64,000 bases of DNA from Klebsiella pneumoniae (GCA_945862325.1 CAMAXZ010000004.1:62001-126000), one strand, 5' to 3'; shown: positions 49,173 through 57,893, counted from the stretch's first letter. Numbers and translations are program-made. Notes: generated by a model not told the origin, from the letters alone.

Positions 49173-49679
49173 ATGGGTGCGAAGGTCGGCGCGGACAAGG
49201 GGGGGATGGACGAGATCAACGTCACGCCGTTGATCGACATCGTCCTCGTGCTGCTCATCATCTTCATGGTGATGACGCCGGCCACGATCCAGACGATGAG
49301 CAACAACATGCCGCCGCCGGACCTCGACGAGCCGCCGCCGCCGCCGCCCGACCAGAAGGACGAGCAGCTGATGGTCGCCGTGTACGACGACGGCACCACG
49401 GCGTTGAACCTGAAGCCCTTCACGATCGGGGAAGACCCCGTGTTCGCGGATGAGCTTCGCCGGCGCCTGCGCGCGAAAGCCAAGAAGACGGTGTTCATCA
49501 ACGCACACCCCGAGGCCAACTACGGGCGCGTGGTGAACGTGATGGACCTCATCCGCGACGCGGGGGCCGACAAGGTCGGCCTGACCGACTTGGAAGACGA
49601 AGGGCCCGCGCGGCTCCTGCCCGGCCAGGCGGTGCCGGGCACGGAGACGGCGGCCGCTCCCGCGCCCCCGGCGCCCTGA
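49173..49679 (+). CDS. exbD: ExbD/TolR-family protein 2
   Basis: The protein has 168 aa. 'MDEINVTPLIDIVLVLLIIFMVMTP' is again the ExbD helix with the critical Asp. It has an extra 'PPPPPP' segment and an Ala/Pro-rich C-terminus that the first copy lacks. It lies 3 bp after the first exbD. The TonB-ExbB-ExbD-ExbD order recalls myxobacterial motors with one TolQ-like and two TolR-like subunits. Confidence 0.92.
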   Translation: MGAKVGADKGGMDEINVTPLIDIVLVLLIIFMVMTPATIQTMSNNMPPPDLDEPPPPPPDQKDEQLMVAVYDDGTTALNLKPFTIGEDPVFADELRRRLRAKAKKTVFINAHPEANYGRVVNVMDLIRDAGADKVGLTDLEDEGPARLLPGQAVPGTETAAAPAPPAP

Positions 49680-49687
49680 ACCCGACG

Positions 49688-50086
49688 ATGGACGCGCCTC
49701 CCCCCTTGTTCGAGCGGGCCGGCGGCGCGGCGGTCGTCCGTGGCGTCGTCGAGCGCTTCGTGGCGCGCTGCTTCGACGACGCGATCATCGGCTTCCTCTT
49801 CGCGGGAAAGGACCGAGAGCGAATCGTGACGCACGAGTTCGGCCACGCGTCGGCGGTGCTCGGCGGGCCCGCCCCCTACGACGGACGGCCAATTCCCGAG
49901 TTGCATCGGCCGCTACGGATCAACGCCGGACAGTTCCGGCGGCGCCTCGCGTTGCTGCGCCAGGAGATCGAGCGGGCCGGCATCGACCCGGAGGTCCGCG
50001 ACGCGTGGCTCGACGCGCAGCGCCGCATGGAGCGCCGCATCACCGATGGCACCGACTGCGCGCCACCCGGACGGCCCGACGAATGA
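49688..50086 (+). CDS. Truncated (2-on-2) haemoglobin
   Basis: The protein has 132 aa. 'FERAGGAAVVRGVVERFVARCFDD' and 'FEFGHASAVLGGP'-like helices lead to 'LHRPLRINAGQF', where the His is the expected proximal haem ligand, and 'IDPEVRDAWL' near the end is typical of truncated haemoglobins, closest to group I. It binds O2 or NO, or serves in redox protection. It lies 8 bp after the second exbD and overlaps the next gene by 4 bp. Confidence 0.82.
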   Translation: MDAPPPLFERAGGAAVVRGVVERFVARCFDDAIIGFLFAGKDRERIVTHEFGHASAVLGGPAPYDGRPIPELHRPLRINAGQFRRRLALLRQEIERAGIDPEVRDAWLDAQRRMERRITDGTDCAPPGRPDE

Positions 50087-50661
50087 ACCCCCTCTCCCCC
50101 GGCGACCTCGCGTCACCGTTCGACCTCGCCCCGATCTCCGGCCCGCGCGTCCGCACCGGCCGGGGCCCGCTCCTGATCGCGTTCCTGCGCGCCCTGGGCG
50201 GAGGCAACGCGCGCGCGGCCGTTCGGGCGTTGAACACGAGCTTCGCGCAGTTCGACGCCGACGGGATCGGCGTCGTCGGATTCACGCGCACGACGCCCGA
50301 GGTGGCGAACGACTTCGTCCCGCGGCATCACGTCCTCTTCCCGATCGTGAACGACCCCGAGGGTCGTTGGTTCGACGCGTATGGGGTTCGCCGCGACCGC
50401 GCCCTGTTGCGGAGCCTGGCCGGGCTCGGCCCGGCGGCAGCGCGGCGGGCGATCACCGCGGTGTGGGAGGGGCGATCGCGCCCGGAAGACCCCGATCGGC
50501 TCCCGGCGTACCTCGTGCTCGCCCACGACGGGACGGTCTCGTACGCGCGCTACGGCGCGACGATCTGGGAACAACCGGACGTCCCGCGGTTGCTCGCGGA
50601 GGCGAGGAGGGCTGCTACGCCTGGCGGAGCGGCGCGAGCAGCAGCACCGCCACGGCGGTGA
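50083..50661 (+). CDS. Peroxiredoxin-like thioredoxin-fold protein without cysteine
   Basis: ATG at 50083 overlaps the haemoglobin stop (ATGA); 192 aa. The order 'GDLASPFDLAPISG', 'PLLIAFLRALGG', 'GVVGFTRTTPEVANDF' and 'FPIVNDPEGRWFDAYGV' follows the AhpC/TSA family. The position of the peroxidatic Cys reads 'FLRALGGGNAR' and the whole protein contains no Cys, so thiol peroxidase activity is not possible. Coupling with a haemoglobin gene suggests a structural or haem-related role. Its 3' end overlaps the convergent UbiA gene by 47 bp. Confidence 0.7.
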   Translation: MNPLSPGDLASPFDLAPISGPRVRTGRGPLLIAFLRALGGGNARAAVRALNTSFAQFDADGIGVVGFTRTTPEVANDFVPRHHVLFPIVNDPEGRWFDAYGVRRDRALLRSLAGLGPAAARRAITAVWEGRSRPEDPDRLPAYLVLAHDGTVSYARYGATIWEQPDVPRLLAEARRAATPGGAARAAAPPRR

Positions 50662-51541
50662 CCAGGTAGAGGAAGACCGTCATGAAGATGGGGCGGTCGC
50701 GCAGGAAGGTCTCGTCCGGCGCCGAGCCCTCTCCCTTCTGATCCATCAGGTAGATGTACCGGAACACGCCATAGAGCACGTGCGGGAGGGTCAACAGCAG
50801 CCACGGCGTGGGCGACCCGAGCACCGTGTACAGCGCGTAGCTGATGATCGTGCCGCTCGTGGTGATGGCCTGGAACTCCGACAGCATGGCGGGGCTGTAG
50901 TGCGCGAGGCTCTTTCGAGTGCCCGACGTGCTGCCCTCGAGCAGGAGGATCTCCCCGCGCCGCTTGTTGAAGCCGAGGAACAACGCGCCGAAGGCGGTGC
51001 ACAACAACAGCCACGGGCTGATGGTGACGGCGATCGCCACCGCGCCGGCCACGGCCCGCCAGATGTAGCAGGCGGCGAGCACCATGACGTCGAGGATGAC
51101 GTGGTTCTTGAAGTAGTACGAGTAGCTGAGGGTCGTCGCGAAGTAGGCCAGGGCGACCGCGAGGAACGCGACGTTCATCGGCCACGCGAGGCCCCACCCC
51201 ACGCCGATGGACAGGCCCACCGCGCCGAAGAACGCGCCGCCCATGATCGCCCACGCCGTCGGAACGCTGACCTCGCCGCTGGCGATCGGCCGCGTGCGCT
51301 TCTTGGGGTGCTTGCGATCGGACTCGACGTCACCCAGGTCGTTGTACACGTACCCGGTGGAGGAGAGCAGGCAGAACGCCACGAAAGCGACAACGGCCCG
51401 CGCGGCGGCTTCGACGTCGTAGTGCGACGAGAAGATCAGCGCCGCAAACAAAAGACCGTTCTTGGTCCACTGCTTTGGACGCAGGAGCGCCAGCGCGGCG
51501 GCCGGCGCGCTCCGGCGGAGGGGGACGGCGGGGCTGCTCAT
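50615..51541 (-). CDS. UbiA-family prenyltransferase (decaprenyl-phosphate phosphoribosyltransferase-like)
   Basis: The protein has 308 aa with about eight membrane helices. 'LRPKQWTKNGLLFAALIFS' and 'YVYNDLGDVESDRKHPKKRTRPIASGEV' (the Asp-rich metal/diphosphate site) match the phosphoribosyl-transferring UbiA branch typified by Rv3806c. That enzyme makes decaprenyl-phosphate ribose for D-arabinan synthesis. The other genes of that pathway are not seen here. ATG 51541 overlaps the kinase stop, so the two are coupled. Confidence 0.82.
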   Translation of the reverse strand: MSSPAVPLRRSAPAAALALLRPKQWTKNGLLFAALIFSSHYDVEAAARAVVAFVAFCLLSSTGYVYNDLGDVESDRKHPKKRTRPIASGEVSVPTAWAIMGGAFFGAVGLSIGVGWGLAWPMNVAFLAVALAYFATTLSYSYYFKNHVILDVMVLAACYIWRAVAGAVAIAVTISPWLLLCTAFGALFLGFNKRRGEILLLEGSTSGTRKSLAHYSPAMLSEFQAITTSGTIISYALYTVLGSPTPWLLLTLPHVLYGVFRYIYLMDQKGEGSAPDETFLRDRPIFMTVFLYLVTAVAVLLLAPLRQA

Positions 51542-53502
51542 CGTGCGACGTCGAAGGTGAGGACGCGGAGCTGGTTGGCGTCGAGCTCCACCCGCGTCTC
51601 CGTCGGTGGATAGCCCGGCCGCGCGAACCGCACCACCGCGGCGCGGCCGGGCGTCAACGCCACGCGCCCCGGGCTCGGCCCGGTGAGCGCGCGCCCGTCT
51701 ACGGTCACGACGCCCTCCGTCGGCAGGTGGACCTCCAACAACGGCGGCGCGTCCGCCACCGCGACCGCGCGCTGCCGCATCAACAGCGCCCCCGCCGCCA
51801 GCCCCGCGAGGCCCATCGCGACGACGGCGATGAGCCACACGACGTGCACGAGCGTCGGGGTGCGGTAGACGACGGTGCGCCCGCGCGGCGTTCGCTCCTC
51901 CGCCCGGGGCTCCGGCGGGCGTCTCGACTCGACGCGAGGCGCCTCGGAGGGACGCGGCGCAGGCGCGGCTCGAGTCGGCGCGTCGGCCGACGGCGCCGCG
52001 GCCGGAGGAAGAAGGGGCGCCCGGTTGGCCGGCGGGGTGGGGTCGTACGGCCCTACCCGCTGCGCGAGGTTCGGCGCCAACGAGGCCGACGCGCTCGTCG
52101 GGTCCGGCCGGATGACCGTCTCGGCGTCGCTCCAGGCGCTGGGCGACGACGGGGATTGACGGATCAACGTCGATTCTTCGCCGAGTCCCGCGATCGGTCC
52201 GAACCGGCCGGTGTGCTCGTGGCTCGCGCCACGGAGCACCGCCGCGGCGTCGACGAGGGTCGCGTCGGGGGGCGCGCGCAGGCGCCCCGCCCCGCTCGTG
52301 GCGGACTCGTCCTCGAGCTGCACGTCGTCCGGGGCGTCGTCGCGCGGGCGCGCGGGGAGGTGGGGCGGCGGCGGCCGTGGAGCATCGCTCGGGGCAGCGA
52401 GCCGGGCGACCGTGTCGCCGACCTTCGCCGCGCGGGCGGCGTCCGGCGGACGGGCGAGCAGGTCCGCCCGCGGCCGCGCGACGGGCTCCGCCTTGGAGGA
52501 GGCGGGACGCGGATCCCCCTCCGGGAACAGCCCTTTGAGGAAGGCCGCGAGGGTCGACGACGAGAAGATGAAGCCGGCGTCGTGGAAGAAGCGGTCGAGC
52601 GAATCCTTGAACGCGGTCGCGGTGGCGAAGCGCCCGTCGCGATCGACCCGCAAGGCGTGCTCGACGACGCGGTCGAGCGAGTACGGTACGTCAGGGTTGA
52701 CGTACGAAGGCGGCTCGAATTCGCCGCGCCGAACCGCGTCGATCGTCGCCGCCTCGTTCGCCTGCCGAAACGGATGGCGCCCCGTCAGCAGCTCGTAGAA
52801 CACCACGCCCGCGGAGAACAGGTCGGAGCGCTGATCGACCTCCAACCCCGCCGCCTGCTCGGGGGACATGTAGTCGAATCGGCCCTTCACGACGCCCGAC
52901 ATCGTCTCGAGCGCCTTCACGCTCGCCTTCGCGATCCCGAAGTCGGTCAGCTTCACTTCGCCCTGGAAGCTCAACAGGATGTTGGCGGGCGACACGTCGC
53001 GGTGGACGACATTCAGCGGCACCGCGCGGCCGCCACGCAGCACCTGACGATTGTGGGCGTACTCCAACCCCTTGAGCGTCTCGAGGAGCACGTACACCGC
53101 GTGTGGCACCGGCAGCGTGATGCCCTTGTCGCGACACCGTTGGAGCACCCGGGCGAGGTCGCGCCCGTTGACGTACTCCATCGCGACGTAGAACTGCTGG
53201 TCGACGTGCCCGAGGTCGAGGATCTGAACGATGTTGGCGTGCGACAACAGCCCGGCCACCTTGGCCTCGTCGACGAGCATCTCGATGAACTCGGGGTTCG
53301 ACGAGAGGTGCGGCAGGATTCGCTTGATGGCGAACGTGCGGTGGAAGCCACCGATTCCGTCCAAGCGCGCCCGGTAGATTTCCGCCATGCCGCCGACCGC
53401 CACACGGTCGAGGATCTGGTACTTGCCGAAACGCTGCCCCTGTTCGGTCGGGTTCGCCACGAACTCCCTCACGGCCGAGCAGCATAGCACCTCGTCGCCC
53501 AC
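51538..53502 (-). CDS. Membrane Ser/Thr protein kinase with C-terminal PEGA domain
   Basis: The protein has up to 654 aa (a GTG at 53472 is an alternative start). The kinase domain (about residues 25-290) has 'AVGGMAEIYRA', 'AIKRI' with the ATP-binding Lys, 'HRDVSPANIL' and 'TDFGIAK', all intact. A long Pro/Ala-rich linker follows, then one membrane helix (about 555-577) and an extracytoplasmic PEGA-type domain ('VTVDGRALTGPSPGRVALTPG'). It likely senses an envelope cue and phosphorylates cytoplasmic targets. It is coupled to the UbiA gene by a 4-bp overlap. Confidence 0.92.
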   Translation of the reverse strand: MGDEVLCCSAVREFVANPTEQGQRFGKYQILDRVAVGGMAEIYRARLDGIGGFHRTFAIKRILPHLSSNPEFIEMLVDEAKVAGLLSHANIVQILDLGHVDQQFYVAMEYVNGRDLARVLQRCRDKGITLPVPHAVYVLLETLKGLEYAHNRQVLRGGRAVPLNVVHRDVSPANILLSFQGEVKLTDFGIAKASVKALETMSGVVKGRFDYMSPEQAAGLEVDQRSDLFSAGVVFYELLTGRHPFRQANEAATIDAVRRGEFEPPSYVNPDVPYSLDRVVEHALRVDRDGRFATATAFKDSLDRFFHDAGFIFSSSTLAAFLKGLFPEGDPRPASSKAEPVARPRADLLARPPDAARAAKVGDTVARLAAPSDAPRPPPPHLPARPRDDAPDDVQLEDESATSGAGRLRAPPDATLVDAAAVLRGASHEHTGRFGPIAGLGEESTLIRQSPSSPSAWSDAETVIRPDPTSASASLAPNLAQRVGPYDPTPPANRAPLLPPAAAPSADAPTRAAPAPRPSEAPRVESRRPPEPRAEERTPRGRTVVYRTPTLVHVVWLIAVVAMGLAGLAAGALLMRQRAVAVADAPPLLEVHLPTEGVVTVDGRALTGPSPGRVALTPGRAAVVRFARPGYPPTETRVELDANQLRVLTFDVAR

Positions 53503-53522
53503 GACGACTTTGCGTGCGAGGG

Positions 53523-53551
53523 TTGCACGTCACAATGGAACCGAATAGACG
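53523..53551 (+). promoter_or_regulatory. Putative sigma-70-like promoter for the Ig-like lipoprotein gene
   Basis: TTGCAC (53523-53528) and TAGACG (53546-53551) are 17 bp apart. The start codon lies about 80 bp downstream, with an AT-richer stretch near 53600-53620. Confidence 0.35.
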
Positions 53552-53629
53552 CGCCGCGCCTGGAGAGCACCGGCCTTCGCCTCCCCAGGATAGTCGTTTC
53601 AACCAAAACATATTCGTTTGAGGTCACAC

Positions 53630-54217
53630 ATGGTCGCTCTCCTGAGCCTCTTCATCGCCTGCGCGCCGACCCCCCACTCCGTGAAGTTCGAAGGCGACTC
53701 CAAGGTCACCGTCCACACGGTCGACGCCATGCCGGTCGCCAAGGCCACCGTGCTCGACGAGGCCGGCAAGGCCCTCCCCGAGCAGCCGAAGCTCGACTGG
53801 TCGGTCGAGCCCGCCACCGTCGCCAAGCTCGACGGCATGAACGTCGTGCCGGTCGCCAACGGCGAAGCCAAGGTCACCGCGAAGGTCGGCGAAGTCTCCG
53901 GTTCCTACACGTTCGTCGTGGCCCTCCCGGACAAGGTCGAGGTCGCGGGCTGGACCGCCGGCTCCCCCTGGCCCGTCGGCGCCGAGACCCAGCTCACCGC
54001 GGCCGTGAAGGCCGGTGAGACCGTCCTCGAAGGCCAGAAGGTCGAGTGGTCCACCTCCGACGCCGCCATCGCCACCGTCGCCGACGGCAAGGTCATGGGC
54101 GTGGCCGCCGGCAAGGCGACCATCACCGCCAAGCTGAACGAGACCGTGGCCGGCACCCTCGAGGTCGAGATCGGCGGCGCCGCCGTGGCCGCCGACGCCA
54201 CCACCGCGCCCCAGTAG
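53630..54217 (+). CDS. Lipoprotein with bacterial Ig-like (BIG2-type) domains
   Basis: ATG at 53630, 7 nt after GAGG, gives 195 aa; a TTG 12 bp upstream is less likely. 'VALLSLFIAC' is a lipoprotein signal with Cys12. Two Ig-like modules follow: residues about 35-100 ('LDWSVEPATVAKLDGMNVVPVANGEAKVTAKVG'-type pattern) and 105-180 ('VEWSTSDAAIATVADGKVMGV', 'GKATITAKL'). BIG2 domains are adhesion or structural modules on the surface. It is a single-gene unit ending at a strong hairpin. Confidence 0.78.
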   Translation: MVALLSLFIACAPTPHSVKFEGDSKVTVHTVDAMPVAKATVLDEAGKALPEQPKLDWSVEPATVAKLDGMNVVPVANGEAKVTAKVGEVSGSYTFVVALPDKVEVAGWTAGSPWPVGAETQLTAAVKAGETVLEGQKVEWSTSDAAIATVADGKVMGVAAGKATITAKLNETVAGTLEVEIGGAAVAADATTAPQ

Positions 54218-54222
54218 CCCCG

Positions 54223-54241
54223 CGCCGGCACGAGGCCGGCG
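54223..54241 (+). terminator. Small hairpin after the Ig-like lipoprotein gene
   Basis: CGCCGGC and GCCGGCG flank the 5-nt loop ACGAG, a perfect 7-bp stem 5 bp after the stop codon. No T-run follows, so it may pause RNA polymerase or protect the 3' end rather than terminate alone. Confidence 0.4.
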
Positions 54242-54249
54242 TCCCCGCG

Positions 54250-54280
54250 CGCCCCGTTGCCCTCTCAGGGCGGCGGGGCG
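54250..54280. terminator. Probable bidirectional terminator between the lipoprotein gene and priA
   Basis: CGCCCCG (54250-54256) pairs with CGGGGCG (54274-54280), and an inner CCCT/AGGG stem adds 4 bp. It sits between two convergent genes and could serve both. There is a short T-containing stretch on the plus side and none on the minus side. Confidence 0.5.
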
Positions 54281-54289
54281 TCGCTGTCT

Positions 54290-56674
54290 TCAGGCGAGGC
54301 TCCGTGGATCGACGTCGATGATCCGCCGCACCCCGTGGCCCGTCTTCCAGCCCGTGTGGTGCTCGGACAAGAACCGTCGGAACGGGTTCACGAGCCGCCC
54401 GCGCAGGATGACCTGCACCCGCCACCGCCCCACGAGGCGGGGAAGCGCGGCGAGCGCCGGCCCGAGCACGTCGACGCCAGGCACCCCCGTCGCTTGTTGG
54501 CGTGCCAACGCCGCGAACGCGCGCGCCGACTCTTCGGTCGCGGCACGATCCACCCCCTCGAAGCGCACGAGCGCGAGGCGGGACCACGGCGGGTAGCCGA
54601 GCATGCGTCGGATGCGCTCTTCCGTGGCGACGAAGGCCTCCATGTCGCCCACGGCGCCGAACACCGGGTGATCCGGGTGGTGGGTCTGAAGGAACACGCG
54701 GCCGGGGACGTTGCCGCGCCCGGCGCGCCCGGAGAGCTGGGTGACCAACGCGAACGTGCGCTCGGCGGAGCGAAAGTCCGGCAATCCGAGCACGTGGTCG
54801 GCGCCGAGGACCGCGGCCACGTGGACATCGGGAAAATCGTGCCCTTTCGCCACGATCTGGGTGCCGACGAGCAGGCGCGTGCGGCCCTCCCGAAAGTTGT
54901 CGAGGATGCGCGCGTGCGCGCCGCGCGTGGCGGTGGTGTCGGCGTCCATGCGCCCGATCGGCACGCCGGGAAACGCGGCGGCGACGGCCTCCTCCACGCG
55001 CTCCGTGCCCCGGCCGTAGACGTCGACGTCGCTCCCGCAGCGGCCGCACTTCGGCGTGAACGACCGATGAAAGCCGCAATAGTGGCAGTGCAGCCGGGCG
55101 ACGGCCTGGTGGTACACGAGCGCCACGCCGCACGAGGGGCAGTCGTGCACCTGGCCGCACCCGGGGCACTCGACGAACGTGGCGTACCCACGTCGATTGT
55201 GCAGCAGGATGACCTTCCCGTCCGCCGCCAGGGCCTCGGCCACGGCGGCCCGCACCTTCGCCGAGAGCAGGGGCTCGCGCCCCTCCGCGCGAGGCTCCTC
55301 CCGCATGTCGACGATCTCGAGGCGCGGCACCGGGCGTGGCGTGGCGCGGCGCGTCAGGCGGACGAGGGTGTAACGGCCGGATCGCGCGTTCTCCCAGCTC
55401 TCCAGCGAGGGCGTGGCGGACCCGAGCACGACGGGGCACCGCGCGATGCGCCCGCGAACGACGGCCACGTCGCGGGCGTGGTAGCGCACCCCCTCCTCCT
55501 GCTTGTAGGAGTCGTCGTTCTCTTCGTCCACGACGACGAGGCCGAGGTTGTGGAAGGGCGCGAACACGGCGCTGCGGGCGCCCACGGCGATGTCGGCGGC
55601 GCCGGAGGCGATGCGTCGCCACTCCCGCACCCGCTCAGCGCCCGTGAGGGCCGAGTGCAAGGCCGCGATCCGATCGCCGAAGCGCGCCGCGAAGCGGGCG
55701 AGGAGCTGGGGGGTCAGCGCGATCTCGGGGACGAGCACGAGCACCTGGCGGCCCTGCGCCAGCGCCTTCGCCGCGAGCGCAAGGTAGACCTCGGTCTTTC
55801 CCGCGCCGGTGACTCCGTGCAGGAGCCAGGTCCCGACCCCGCCCGCCGCGCTGCCGCCCACCGCCTCGACCGCCGCGCGCTGCTCGTCGTTGAGCTCCGG
55901 CGGGCGATCCCGCGCCGGCAAGCGCATCCACGCCGCCGACCGCGGGCGCTCCTCCACCACGACCACGCCCGCCTTCACGAGGCGACGCACCGCGGCGCCA
56001 TCAAGCTCCGACGTGAGTTTTGGCCCCCCTGCGAGCGCCGCCAGCACCTCCGCCGCCCGCGTGGCGCGCGGGCTGAGGCCGGCGGCCGCCGGGTCGCCCA
56101 CGAGCACCGCCCACCGCTCGCGGTCGCGCGTCTCCGCGACCTCGACGTCGGCGGCCTCGACCCACCCGTGCTCCATCGCGCGGGCGAGCGCGCGGTCGAC
56201 ATGCTCGACCTCGGCGTGCAACCGCCGCTCCAGGGAGCCGCGCGTCAGTCCGGGTCGGGACACCACCTCGCGCAGGAGCACCGCCACGGCGCCCTCCGGC
56301 GCGTCGTCCGTGGCGAGCACGGCGATGCCCGCCTCGGTGGGGCGGTACACGTGACGCGTGCCGGTGTGGGTGCCCGAGGGCGTGGCGGCGGCGATGACCT
56401 CGCCGAGAGGCGCGAGCCAGTATTCGGCGACGAACCGATACAGCGCGAGCTGATGGGCGTCGAACGCCGGCGCGTCGTCGAGCACCCGCTCGATCGGCTT
56501 CGGCGCGTCGACGTCCGACTCCGCGGCCACCTCGATGACCCACGCGTGAATCGCGCGCGCGCCGAACGGCACGCGGACCGCCGCGCCGGGCCCGAGCTCC
56601 GGGAAGCTGTCGGGGACGGCGTAGGTGTAGAGCCCGTGCACCGGGAGGGGCACGGCGACGCGGACGAGCCGCAT
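54290..56674 (-). CDS. priA: Primosomal helicase PriA
   Basis: The protein has 794 aa, slightly longer than E. coli PriA. It restarts stalled replication forks. The N-terminal 3'-DNA-binding domain ('MRLVRVAVPLPVHGLYTYAVP') precedes the helicase core: 'LHGVTGAGKTEVY' (Walker A), 'VVVDEENDDSYKQEEG' (motif II), 'LGSATPSLES', the zinc-binding Cys pairs 'CPGCGQVHDCPSCG' and 'CHYCG', 'GRGTERVEE' and 'QLSGRAGRG'. Motif II reads DEEN instead of the usual DEEH (Asn386). GalU and the DksA-like gene lie upstream in one overlapping chain. Confidence 0.95.
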   Translation of the reverse strand: MRLVRVAVPLPVHGLYTYAVPDSFPELGPGAAVRVPFGARAIHAWVIEVAAESDVDAPKPIERVLDDAPAFDAHQLALYRFVAEYWLAPLGEVIAAATPSGTHTGTRHVYRPTEAGIAVLATDDAPEGAVAVLLREVVSRPGLTRGSLERRLHAEVEHVDRALARAMEHGWVEAADVEVAETRDRERWAVLVGDPAAAGLSPRATRAAEVLAALAGGPKLTSELDGAAVRRLVKAGVVVVEERPRSAAWMRLPARDRPPELNDEQRAAVEAVGGSAAGGVGTWLLHGVTGAGKTEVYLALAAKALAQGRQVLVLVPEIALTPQLLARFAARFGDRIAALHSALTGAERVREWRRIASGAADIAVGARSAVFAPFHNLGLVVVDEENDDSYKQEEGVRYHARDVAVVRGRIARCPVVLGSATPSLESWENARSGRYTLVRLTRRATPRPVPRLEIVDMREEPRAEGREPLLSAKVRAAVAEALAADGKVILLHNRRGYATFVECPGCGQVHDCPSCGVALVYHQAVARLHCHYCGFHRSFTPKCGRCGSDVDVYGRGTERVEEAVAAAFPGVPIGRMDADTTATRGAHARILDNFREGRTRLLVGTQIVAKGHDFPDVHVAAVLGADHVLGLPDFRSAERTFALVTQLSGRAGRGNVPGRVFLQTHHPDHPVFGAVGDMEAFVATEERIRRMLGYPPWSRLALVRFEGVDRAATEESARAFAALARQQATGVPGVDVLGPALAALPRLVGRWRVQVILRGRLVNPFRRFLSEHHTGWKTGHGVRRIIDVDPRSLA

Positions 56675-57528
56675 CAGGCGTAGCGGGCGATGATCCGCCG
56701 GGCGGGGTCGCCGAGCCGCTTCACCGAGAAGTGGAGCTGCGCGTCGAGCAGCCCGAGGGGGTTCCCGGTGTCGAAGCTCGGCCCCGAGAAGATGTGCCCG
56801 TGCACCCGCCCCTCGGCCGCCAGGACCGCGAGCGCGTCGGTGAGCTGGATCTCTCCGCCGGCGCCAGGGCGCGTCTCGCGGAGGACGCGGAAGATGTCGT
56901 TCGGCAGCACGTAGCGCCCGACGATCGACAGGGTGGACGGCGCGTCTTCCGGGCGCGGCTTCTCGACCATCGCCTCGACGCGCATGCGGTCGTCGCGGAG
57001 CATCGGCCCGGCGCAGATGCCGTAGCGTCGCGTGTCCTCCCGCGGCACGTTCTTCAGCGCGACGACGGCGCCGCCGACCTCTTCGTACACGCGCAGGAGC
57101 TGGCCCAGAACCGGCTCTTCCGCGTCAGTGATGTCGTCCGGGAGCAGGACGGCGAAGTCCTCGTCGCCGACGGCCGGGGCGGCGGTCAGGACGGCGTGGC
57201 CCAGGCCGCGCTGCTCTTGTTGTCGCACGCTGATGATGGTGGCCATGCGCGCGACGCGACGCACTTCGTCGAGCAGCTCGCGCTTGCCCGACGCCTCGAG
57301 CGCCGCCTCGAGGGCGGGCGAGCGATCGAAATACTCTTCCAACGCGCCCTTGCCGCGCGCCGTGACGAAGACGAACTCGCTCACACCCGCCGCGACCGCC
57401 TCGGCCATGACGTACTCGACGCACGGCCGATCGAGGATCGGCAACATCTCTTTGGGGACCGCCTTCGTGACCGGGAGGAAGCGGGTGCCGAACCCCGCGA
57501 CCGGGAGCACCGCCTTCCGGACGCGCAT
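56674..57528 (-). CDS. galU: UTP-glucose-1-phosphate uridylyltransferase
   Basis: The protein has 284 aa from ATG 57528, which shares one base with the upstream stop (TGATG). 'AVLPVAGFGTRFLPVTKAVPKEMLPI' is the canonical nucleotidyltransferase start, with 'VEKPRPEDAPSTLSIVGRYVLP' and 'GEIQLTDAL' as GalU marks. It makes UDP-glucose for glycan synthesis and so fits the glycosyltransferases in the window. Its stop abuts the priA start. Confidence 0.93.
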   Translation of the reverse strand: MRVRKAVLPVAGFGTRFLPVTKAVPKEMLPILDRPCVEYVMAEAVAAGVSEFVFVTARGKGALEEYFDRSPALEAALEASGKRELLDEVRRVARMATIISVRQQEQRGLGHAVLTAAPAVGDEDFAVLLPDDITDAEEPVLGQLLRVYEEVGGAVVALKNVPREDTRRYGICAGPMLRDDRMRVEAMVEKPRPEDAPSTLSIVGRYVLPNDIFRVLRETRPGAGGEIQLTDALAVLAAEGRVHGHIFSGPSFDTGNPLGLLDAQLHFSVKRLGDPARRIIARYA

Positions 57529-57893
57529 CACAGATCCCGCGAGCTGCGCTCGAGCTGCTCGAGCTCCGTCTTGCAGTCGATGCAGTGGGTCGCCACCGGC
57601 CGGGCGATCAGGCGCTTCTCGCTGATCTCGCCGCCGCAGGCCACGCACACGCCGTACTCACCGTCCTCGATGCGCGCGATCGCTTCCTTGATCTTGTGGA
57701 TCAGGACACGTTCGCGGTCGCGGATGCGGAGCTGGAAGTCCCGGTTGGACTCCATCGACGCGAGATCGATCGCGTCCGCGAGGTTCTCCTTCTCGTCGGT
57801 GAGGTCGCCCAGGGTGGCCCCGGCCTCCGAGAGCAGCGCCCTCAGTCGCTCGGTCAGCAGAGTCCGGAAGAAATCGAGCTTCTCCTTCTCCAT
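57528..57893 (-). CDS. DksA/TraR-family zinc-finger regulator
   Basis: ATG at 57893 follows GAGG and gives 121 aa. A coiled-coil arm (about residues 5-75) precedes the zinc finger 'CVACGGEISEKRLIARPVATHCIDC', with all four Cys. DksA-type proteins bind RNA polymerase and modulate transcription with ppGpp. It heads the dksA-galU-priA unit and is divergent from an outer-membrane protein gene. Confidence 0.9.
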   Translation of the reverse strand: MEKEKLDFFRTLLTERLRALLSEAGATLGDLTDEKENLADAIDLASMESNRDFQLRIRDRERVLIHKIKEAIARIEDGEYGVCVACGGEISEKRLIARPVATHCIDCKTELEQLERSSRDL

